From Leucobacter sp. (lineage in GTDB: Bacteria > Actinomycetota > Actinomycetes > Actinomycetales > Microbacteriaceae), in the NCBI GenBank assembly GCA_012510755.1, contig JAAZHL010000180.1, positions 1 through 11,508 on the forward strand: DNA of 11,508 bases. The letters are read 5' to 3'. Each line of letters starts with the position of its first letter. The first letter of the stretch is position 1. This document shows, piece by piece, positions 5,699 to 11,508 of this stretch. Position numbers and translations under genes: made by a program. The notes under the pieces were generated by a model that saw only the letters and a program-made list of their open reading frames with translations, was not told the DNA's origin and made no database searches.

Positions 5699-7528
5699 GT
5701 GAATCTCGCCGAAACCCCGATTTTAATTCCAGTTGCGCCACACGACAATGTGACCGATTTGCTTGAGCAACGGGTGGCAGCAACACCACACAAAGTAATT
5801 TTTGCGACACCAAATGGTGAGTCTTGGGACGATGTCACCGCAAGCGATTTCCGCCAGCGTGTCGTCGCCCTCGCCAAAGGGTTCGCAGCCGCCGGTGTGC
5901 AACCAGGTGATCGCATCGGCTTCATGTGCAAGACATCGTTCGAATGGAGCCTGGTCGATTTCGCACTCTTTTATGCCGGCGCGGTCATGGTGCCAATCTA
6001 CGAGACCTCTTCTGCGCTGCAAATGCAGTGGATTCTCGAAGATTCGGGTGCCCGCGGTCTCTTGACAGAGACCCCTGAACACGCTGCCCGACTAGCTGAA
6101 ATCCGCACTGAGGTGCAGGGTCTTGACTTTGAATGGCGCCTTGACGAGGGTGCGATTGAGCAGCTCAGTGCGGCAGGAAGCGACGTCAGCGATGACGAGA
6201 TCGAACGTCGCCGAAACCTCGCAAATGGCGACGACATCGCAACCCTGATTTATACGTCGGGTTCTACCGGTCGTCCCAAGGGGTGCGTGCTCACGCATTC
6301 AAACTTCGTTGATCTGTCTCGTAACTCGGCAGCGGCACTCGGTGAAGTGGTGAACGAAGAAGGCGCAGCAACGTTGCTGTTCGTCACGCTCGCGCACGTC
6401 TTTGCGCGATTCATTTCAGTTCTTGCCGTGCACTCCGGAGTACGTGTCGGGCATCAGCCTGACACGACAAAGCTGCTCGCCTCGCTCGGTTCGTTCAAGC
6501 CCACGTTCTTGTTGGCTGTGCCACGCGTGTTTGAGAAGGTCTACAACTCCGCAGAGCAGACCGCCGAAGCAGGTGGCAAGGGCAAGATTTTCCGTGCCGC
6601 TGCCCAGGTTGCGGTCAAGCACAGCCAGGCAATCATGGCGGGCGAAAAGCCCTCGTTCGGTCTCAAGCTCAAGTTCAAACTCTTCGACAAGCTCGTCTAT
6701 TCGACGCTGCGCGACAAGATGGGCGGCCGAATCAGGTTCGCGGTCTCGGGTTCTGCGCCATTGAGCCATTACCTCGCCCATTTCTACCACAGCCTTGGCA
6801 TCAAGATCCTTGAGGGATACGGCCTGACCGAAACAACGGCGCCAGTGACGGTGAACCTTCCCGACAAATTCAAGATCGGTACCGTCGGGCCAGCGTTGCC
6901 AGGCCACACCGTTCGCATCGCAGAAGACGGCGAGGTCGAGGTCAAGGGCATCGACGTCTTCAAGGAGTATTGGAACAACCCCGAGGCCACGAAGTCGGTC
7001 TTCACTGACGACGGTTTCTTCAAGACTGGTGATCTGGGTTCACTCGATAGCGACGGCTACCTGACAATCACCGGGCGCAAGAAAGAGATCATCGTCACGG
7101 CTGGTGGCAAGAATGTTGCTCCAGCTGGTCTTGAAGACCCCATTCGTTCGTTCACGGTCATCGGCCAGGTAGTTGCCGTTGGCGACCAGAAGCCGTTCAT
7201 TTCGGCGCTCGTCACGCTCGACACCGAGATGCTCTCAACTTGGTTGAAGAACAATAACCTCAACCCCGAGATGTCGCTTGAAGAAGCTGCACAAAACCCA
7301 GTCGTTCGTGCTGAAGTGCAGAAGGCGATCGATCATGGCAACAAATATGTGTCGAGAGCCGAGAGCATTCGCAAGTGGGTTATCCTGCCGACTGAGTTCA
7401 CCGAAGCGAGTGGCCACCTCACTCCCAAGATGAGCATCAAGCGAGACAATATTCTGCGTGATTTTGCCGCTGAGATCGCCGAGATGTACGGCGAGAACCC
7501 GAAAACAGAGAGCGTCAGCACCAAGTAA
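5699..7528 (+). CDS. fadD15: Long-chain fatty acid-CoA ligase, FadD15-like
   Basis: Adenylate-forming enzyme (609 aa) that activates long-chain fatty acids to acyl-CoA via an acyl-AMP intermediate, feeding beta-oxidation or lipid synthesis. ANL-superfamily motifs are intact: P-loop YTSGSTGRPKG (185-195), an aromatic and helical lid region around 230-280, EGYGLTETTAP (372-382), TGD (443-445), the hinge GRKKEIIVTAGGKNV (459-473), and the C-terminal catalytic lysine K577 in LTPKMSIKR. Length is normal for the bacterial AMP-dependent synthetase/ligase group that includes M. tuberculosis FadD15, which sits in the same neighbourhood. The start is set by the ribosome binding site at 5688. It is transcribed divergently from plsC, so acyl activation and phospholipid acylation share a 163-bp promoter region. 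The gene ends in a strong bidirectional hairpin. The exact chain-length preference cannot be read from the sequence. Confidence 0.93.
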   Translation: MNLAETPILIPVAPHDNVTDLLEQRVAATPHKVIFATPNGESWDDVTASDFRQRVVALAKGFAAAGVQPGDRIGFMCKTSFEWSLVDFALFYAGAVMVPIYETSSALQMQWILEDSGARGLLTETPEHAARLAEIRTEVQGLDFEWRLDEGAIEQLSAAGSDVSDDEIERRRNLANGDDIATLIYTSGSTGRPKGCVLTHSNFVDLSRNSAAALGEVVNEEGAATLLFVTLAHVFARFISVLAVHSGVRVGHQPDTTKLLASLGSFKPTFLLAVPRVFEKVYNSAEQTAEAGGKGKIFRAAAQVAVKHSQAIMAGEKPSFGLKLKFKLFDKLVYSTLRDKMGGRIRFAVSGSAPLSHYLAHFYHSLGIKILEGYGLTETTAPVTVNLPDKFKIGTVGPALPGHTVRIAEDGEVEVKGIDVFKEYWNNPEATKSVFTDDGFFKTGDLGSLDSDGYLTITGRKKEIIVTAGGKNVAPAGLEDPIRSFTVIGQVVAVGDQKPFISALVTLDTEMLSTWLKNNNLNPEMSLEEAAQNPVVRAEVQKAIDHGNKYVSRAESIRKWVILPTEFTEASGHLTPKMSIKRDNILRDFAAEIAEMYGENPKTESVSTK

Positions 7529-7564
7529 TCAAAGCTCCCAAGTAGCTACCGGGGAAACACCCAA

Positions 7565-7606
7565 CGAAAAGGGCCGATGTTCACTACCGAACATCGGCCC
7601 TTTTCG
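7565..7606. terminator. Strong bidirectional terminator between fadD15 and def
   Basis: CGAAAAGGGCCGATGTTC (7565-7582), six-base loop ACTACC, and the exact reverse complement (7589-7606) give an uninterrupted 18-bp stem. The A-run on the left and T-run on the right make it work on both strands, ending fadD15 from the left and the pyc-def message from the right. The def 3' untranslated part would be about 130 nt. Confidence 0.9.
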
Positions 7607-7644
7607 ATTTTGCTGCTCGGAATCGCTTCACAAGAGACACGCTT

Positions 7645-7745
7645 CCGAGCCAACACAGGCACGGCTCAAAACCAGTTCACAACTAGCGCAGAACCAACAC
7701 GCAAAACCAGTACAAAACCAACTCAGAACCAGCTCAGAACCAGTG
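7645..7745. repeat. Nine-unit 11-bp degenerate tandem array at the 3' end of def
   Basis: Read on the plus strand, 11-bp units with core CARAACCARYW follow each other at 7645, 7656, 7667, 7678, 7689, 7702, 7713, 7724 and 7735, with one 2-bp insertion (CG, 7700-7701). The right-hand copies (CAAAACCAACT, CAGAACCAGCT, CAGAACCAGTG) are most alike; the two leftmost, CCGAGCCAACA and CAGGCACGGCT, are eroded. The last unit lies over the end of def: on the minus strand it reads CACTGGTTCTG, encoding His-Trp-Phe and the first two bases of the stop. Eleven is not a multiple of three, so the array is not a protein repeat. It is not a CRISPR array. It probably arose by slippage from the end of def. Confidence 0.8.
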
Positions 7746-8225
7746 AGATGCCCGAATCATGCGCATGGCTTCGCCACGTGCTGATCGCTCTAGCCGGTTC
7801 AGATAGAGTTTGCCGTCAAGGTGGTCGCATTCGTGCTGCAACGCCTGAGCAAGCAACCCTTCGCCCTCGATCACCACTGGCTCTTCGTTGAGGTTAATGC
7901 CGCGTACGACAGCCTTTGGGTATCGCATAACCTCGAACCACAGCTCAGGCACTGACAGGCAGCCCTCCCCCGTCGGCACTGGCTCTCCAGAGAGTTCAAT
8001 AATCTCAGGGTTCAGCAGATAGCTGATCTGGCCATCGATATGTAAGCTAAACGCTCGCTGCGTGTGACCGATTTGCGTTGCAGCGAGACCTGCTCGCCCC
8101 TCAAACGCGACGGTGTCACAGAGGTCATCGACGAGGGCACGCACGCCCTCATCGATCACCTCGATTGGTGCACAGACCGTTCGAAGCACTGGGTCTCCGA
8201 ACAGTCGAATCTCACGAACAGCCAC
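7734..8225 (-). CDS. def: Peptide deformylase
   Basis: Cytoplasmic metalloenzyme (163 aa) that removes the formyl group from the N-terminal methionine of new proteins. The three family motifs are present: GRAGLAATQIG (43-53), EGCLSVP (87-93) with metal ligand C89, and QHECDHLDG (130-138) with H131, catalytic E132 and H135. Motif 1 has Arg44 where the textbook GxGLAAxQ has its first glycine; I recall this GRAG form in related Microbacteriaceae, so it is probably a lineage trait rather than a defect. Translation starts at a GTG five bases after the pyc stop, with AAGAAGG (8235-8241) inside the end of pyc as ribosome binding site, so it is cotranscribed and perhaps translationally coupled with pyc. 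The C-terminal HWF and stop coincide with the first unit of an 11-bp tandem array. Confidence 0.95.
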   Translation of the reverse strand: MAVREIRLFGDPVLRTVCAPIEVIDEGVRALVDDLCDTVAFEGRAGLAATQIGHTQRAFSLHIDGQISYLLNPEIIELSGEPVPTGEGCLSVPELWFEVMRYPKAVVRGINLNEEPVVIEGEGLLAQALQHECDHLDGKLYLNRLERSARGEAMRMIRASHWF

Positions 8226-8230
8226 TAGTT

Positions 8231-11200
8231 TCAGCCTTCTTCAAGCACCAGAACCAGGTCTCCGGCTTCAACGCTGCGCGTCCCGTCAAAAGCGACGCGC
8301 TGCACGACACCACTCACGGTGGCAGTGATTGCTGCCTCCATTTTCATCGCTTCGATGGTCGCAACCGGGTTCCCAGCCTCGACCACGTCGCCGGCAGCAA
8401 CCTTCACTGTCACAGTTCCTGAGAATGGCGCCGCAATATGACCGGGCTGACTGCGGTCAGCTTTCTCAGCGCTGACGATGTCGACCGTTGCGGTCTCGTC
8501 TTGCGCGAACACTGGGCGCAACTGGCCGTTTACGCGCACCATCACCGTGCGCATGCCCTTCGGGTCAGCCTCACCGATGGCTTCGAGGCCAACATACAAG
8601 CGCACACCCTTATCGAGATCGATAGCGTGCTCGGCCCCAGCTTCGAGCCCGTACAAGAAGTCGCCCGTGTCAAGGATTGACAGGTCTCCGTAGCGCTCGC
8701 GCATCGATTCAAACTGTGCGGTCGGGCCAGCAAACAGCAGCCGGTTCAATGCGTTTCGACGTTCGGTGCTTGTGCCTTCAAGCAAACGCGCCTCTTCGTC
8801 TGGCACTGGGGCAACCTGTACTGAGACATTGCGCCCCGCGAGCACTTTGCTGCGGAACGGCTCTGGCCAGCCACCAGGAATCTCACCCAGTTCACCAGCG
8901 AGGAAGCCCACCACTGAATCTGGCACGTCGTAGTTGCCGGGGTTGGCTTCGAAATCTGCCGGATCGGCGTCGACTGCTGCCAGATGCAGCGCAAGGTCGC
9001 CCACCACCTTCGATGACGGCGTCACCTTGGGAATGCGACCGAGAATGCGGTCGGCTGCGGCATACATGTCTTCGATCTTCTCGAAGTTCTCGGCGAGCCC
9101 AAGCGCGATGGCTTGCTGGCGCAGGTTCGAGAGCTGCCCGCCGGGAATCTCATGCGTGTAGACGCGCCCGGTGGGCGACGGCAGACCAGATTCGAAGGGT
9201 CGGTACGCCGTGCGAACCGCGTCCCAGTAGGGCTCGAGGGCATAGACAGCCTCAGCATCAATGCCCGTGTCGCGCTCGGTATCTGCGAGGGCGGCAACGA
9301 GCGCTGAGAGCGACGGCTGCGAGGTGGTGCCTGACATCGGCGCAGATGCCGCGTCAACGGCGTCGACTCCTGCTCGGGCCGCTGCGAGCAGTGTAGCCAG
9401 CTGCCCACCCGGTGTGTCGTGCGTGTGCAGGTGCACCGGCAAATCGAATCGTTCGCGCAGTGCCGTGACGAGTCGCTCAGCCGCAGCGGGGCGCAAGAGC
9501 CCTGCCATGTCTTTGATCGCCAGTATGTGCGCGCCGGCTTCGACGATGTCGTCGGCAAGCTGCAGATAGTAGTCCAGGGTAAATTTTTGTTCACGAGGAT
9601 CAAGCAAATTGCCCGTGTAGCACAACGCGACTTCGGCGACCGCCGTACCAGTCTCGCGCACCGCATCGATTGCCACGCGCATCTGGTTCACGTCATTCAG
9701 GGCGTCAAACACTCGAAAGATGTCAACGCCGGTTGCTGCTGCTTCGCTCACGAAGGTACGCGCGACCTGCGCCGGGTACGGAGTGTAACCGACCGTGTTT
9801 TGGCCGCGCAGCAACATCTGAATCGCGATGTTTGGCATTGACTCGCGAAGGGCCGCCAGCCGTTCCCACGGATCTTCAGAGAGAAAACGCAGTGCAACAT
9901 CATAGGTTGCGCCGCCCCAGGCTTCGACCGACAACAGTTGTGGGGTCAGGCGTGAGACATAGGGTGCGGCGGCCACGAGGTCTTTCGAACGGACTCGAGT
10001 GGCGAGCAGCGACTGGTGAGCATCTCGAAACGTCGTTTCGGTCACGGCAAGTGCTGTTTGTTCACGCAGTTGCCGGGCAAAACCCTCTGGTCCGAGCTCA
10101 AGCAGTCGCTGCCGCCCACCAGCTGGCGCGGGCTCGCTGAGGTCAATGGCTGGCAGCTTGACACGAGGCTCGGTGGTGACGGGGCGAGAACCATTGGGTT
10201 TGTTCACGGTCACGTCTGCGAGGTACTGCAGCATGCGTGTGGCTCGGTCTTGTGGCTTGTTCAACGTGAGCAGCTCGGGGCGCTCTTCGATGAACGACGT
10301 GCTTACATCGCCAGCTTGAAAGTCTGCGTCGTCAAGCACTGCCTGCAAAAAAGGAATGTTGGTAGCAACGCCTCTGATGCGGAACTCGGCGAGTGCGCGT
10401 CGCGCACGAAGCACTGCCGACTCAAAGTCACGACCGCGACAGGTCAACTTGGCGAGCATCGAGTCAAAGTGTGGGCTGATGTGAGCGCCAGGGTTAATGG
10501 TGCCGCCATCGAGACGCACACCGCCGCCACCTGGTGAGCGATAGGTGGTAATGCGTCCGAGGTCTGGACGAAAGCCGTCGGCTGGGTTCTCGGTGGTGAT
10601 GCGGCACTGTAGGGCGGCACCGTGCAGCTGAATGCGATCCTGGGTCAATCCAAGCTCTTCGAGAGTCGAGCCCGAAGCGATGCGCATTTGTGCCTGCACC
10701 AAATCAATATCGGTCACTTCTTCAGTGACGGTGTGCTCGACCTGAATGCGCGGGTTCATTTCGATGAAGACGTGCTCACCTGCGCGCTCTCCCTCGGCGT
10801 CGAGCAAGAACTCGACAGTGCCGGCGTTCTCGTAGCCAATCGACTGAGCAAAAGCGACCGCGTCACGCGTGAGCGCATCACGCACCGCGGGGTCGAGGTT
10901 GGGTGCCGGTGCGATCTCGACGACCTTCTGGTGACGACGCTGCACCGAGCAATCACGTTCATACAGATGTACTGCCGCGCCCGTGCGATCGGCAAGCACC
11001 TGCACCTCAATGTGGCGCGGCCGCAGCACGGCCTGCTCAATAAACATCGTGGCGTCGCCGAAGGCGCTCTCAGCCTCACGCATGGCTGCTTCGAGAGCGT
11101 CTCGCAGGTCTTCTTCACGTTCAACGCGACGCATGCCGCGCCCGCCACCGCCGGCAACGGCCTTCGCAAATACGGGGAATCCGATTTCACGCGCGCCCTC

Positions 11201-11508
11201 GATCAGGGCATCGACGTCGGTCGAGGGATCAGTGGAACGCAGCACGAGGACTCCCGCCGCAATCGCATGCTGCTTGGCGGTCACCTTGTTACCGGCCATC
11301 TCAAGCGCCCGCTTGCCAGGGCCGATGAAGGTGATGCCGGCCGCTTCAGCTGCGCCCGCAAGCTCGGGGTTTTCTGCGAGAAAGCCATAGCCCGGGTAGA
11401 TCGCGTCTGCCCCGCTTTCTCGAGCGACCCGAATAATCTCATCGACATCGAGGTACGCGCGAACCGGGTGACCTTCGGTGCCAATGAGATAGGCTTCATC
11501 GGCTTTCA
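8231..11508 (-). CDS. pyc: Pyruvate carboxylase (N-terminus cut off)
   Basis: Biotin enzyme that carboxylates pyruvate to oxaloacetate using ATP and bicarbonate, the anaplerotic feed of the TCA cycle. The frame is open to the window edge; the ATG at 11299 is internal. Visible are 1091 residues, starting KADEAYLIG; about 45 are missing. Order of domains: biotin carboxylase with YPGYGFLAEN (37-46), glycine loop KAVAGGGGRGM (115-125) and IEMNPRIQVEHTVTEE (248-263); carboxyltransferase with RDAHQSLLATR (494-504), the lysine that is carbamylated in this family K665 in AIKDMAGL, and metal histidines in HLHTHD (692-697); then the allosteric linker and the biotin carrier with EAMKMEA, biotinyl K1055 encoded at 8342-8344. 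All motifs are intact in one chain, as in the multidomain actinobacterial enzyme. The stop is 5 nt from def, forming an operon. Its promoter lies outside the window. Confidence 0.97.
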   Translation of the reverse strand, partial: KADEAYLIGTEGHPVRAYLDVDEIIRVARESGADAIYPGYGFLAENPELAGAAEAAGITFIGPGKRALEMAGNKVTAKQHAIAAGVLVLRSTDPSTDVDALIEGAREIGFPVFAKAVAGGGGRGMRRVEREEDLRDALEAAMREAESAFGDATMFIEQAVLRPRHIEVQVLADRTGAAVHLYERDCSVQRRHQKVVEIAPAPNLDPAVRDALTRDAVAFAQSIGYENAGTVEFLLDAEGERAGEHVFIEMNPRIQVEHTVTEEVTDIDLVQAQMRIASGSTLEELGLTQDRIQLHGAALQCRITTENPADGFRPDLGRITTYRSPGGGGVRLDGGTINPGAHISPHFDSMLAKLTCRGRDFESAVLRARRALAEFRIRGVATNIPFLQAVLDDADFQAGDVSTSFIEERPELLTLNKPQDRATRMLQYLADVTVNKPNGSRPVTTEPRVKLPAIDLSEPAPAGGRQRLLELGPEGFARQLREQTALAVTETTFRDAHQSLLATRVRSKDLVAAAPYVSRLTPQLLSVEAWGGATYDVALRFLSEDPWERLAALRESMPNIAIQMLLRGQNTVGYTPYPAQVARTFVSEAAATGVDIFRVFDALNDVNQMRVAIDAVRETGTAVAEVALCYTGNLLDPREQKFTLDYYLQLADDIVEAGAHILAIKDMAGLLRPAAAERLVTALRERFDLPVHLHTHDTPGGQLATLLAAARAGVDAVDAASAPMSGTTSQPSLSALVAALADTERDTGIDAEAVYALEPYWDAVRTAYRPFESGLPSPTGRVYTHEIPGGQLSNLRQQAIALGLAENFEKIEDMYAAADRILGRIPKVTPSSKVVGDLALHLAAVDADPADFEANPGNYDVPDSVVGFLAGELGEIPGGWPEPFRSKVLAGRNVSVQVAPVPDEEARLLEGTSTERRNALNRLLFAGPTAQFESMRERYGDLSILDTGDFLYGLEAGAEHAIDLDKGVRLYVGLEAIGEADPKGMRTVMVRVNGQLRPVFAQDETATVDIVSAEKADRSQPGHIAAPFSGTVTVKVAAGDVVEAGNPVATIEAMKMEAAITATVSGVVQRVAFDGTRSVEAGDLVLVLEEG
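8235..8241 (-). promoter_or_regulatory. Ribosome binding site of def inside pyc
   Basis: AAGAAGG on the minus strand lies within the last codons of pyc (Leu-Glu-Glu-Gly), nine bases before the def GTG at 8225. This supports that start and suggests coupling of the two genes. Confidence 0.65.

Noticed and set aside
5536..5931. N-terminal extension of plsC to an upstream ATG at 5931
   Set aside because: It runs antisense through the start of fadD15, has no family similarity, and bypasses a good ribosome binding site at 5547-5552.
7645..7745. CRISPR array or replication iterons
   Set aside because: Units are 11 bp, degenerate and contiguous without spacers, and no cas, rep or partition gene is nearby.
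7577..7891. Plus-strand open frame across the 11-bp array (104 codons)
   Set aside because: The 11-bp period shifts frame each unit, no ribosome binding site is seen, and the frame covers the fadD15/def terminator and the antisense of def.
8677..9396. Open frame antisense to pyc (239 codons)
   Set aside because: Arginine- and proline-rich shadow of the carboxyltransferase domain.

Overview
The window looks like an ordinary chromosomal segment from a Gram-positive actinobacterium, most likely order Micrococcales and probably family Microbacteriaceae. The evidence is moderately high G+C by eye (high fifties percent), frequent GTG starts, an actinobacterial PknL/Rv2175c-type gene pair, a class II DAHP synthase, and a gene order I associate with Microbacteriaceae. 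I see no mobile element, tRNA, rRNA or CRISPR array. Coding density is high; the longest stretch without a gene is about 205 bases (7529-7733).

Layout, left to right. (1) 1-893, plus: 3' part of an IdsA-type polyprenyl diphosphate synthase. (2) 958-1305, minus: small Rv2175c-family winged-helix DNA-binding protein. (3) 1393-3303, plus: PknL-type membrane Ser/Thr kinase with four PASTA repeats, divergent from the DNA-binding gene; both appear to start as leaderless GTG messages. (4) 3411-4775, minus: class II DAHP synthase (aroG). (5) 4840-5535, minus: PlsC-type acyltransferase upstream of aroG, with a hairpin terminator between them. (6) 5699-7528, plus: FadD15-type long-chain acyl-CoA ligase, ending in a perfect 18-bp-stem bidirectional terminator. 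(7) 7734-8225, minus: peptide deformylase. (8) 8231-11508, minus: pyruvate carboxylase lacking only its N-terminal ~45 residues; its stop lies 5 nt before the deformylase start, so pyc-def is an operon.

The left half keeps the order and orientation of the Mycobacterium tuberculosis block around Rv2173-Rv2187 (idsA2, Rv2175c, pknL, aroG, acyltransferase, fadD15). By function it joins envelope signalling (PASTA kinase and its probable DNA-binding substrate) with precursor supply: isoprenoids, the aromatic pathway, phosphatidic acid, activated fatty acids and, through pyruvate carboxylase, oxaloacetate. That functional link is inference from synteny.

I found no convincing new multi-gene system. 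The least ordinary features are small: a nine-unit, 11-bp tandem array whose unit equals the last 11 nt of the deformylase gene (7645-7745); a kinase whose only two cysteines both sit in the first extracellular PASTA repeat; paired leaderless promoters of the kinase and its probable substrate; and a terminator overlapping a possible aroG promoter.
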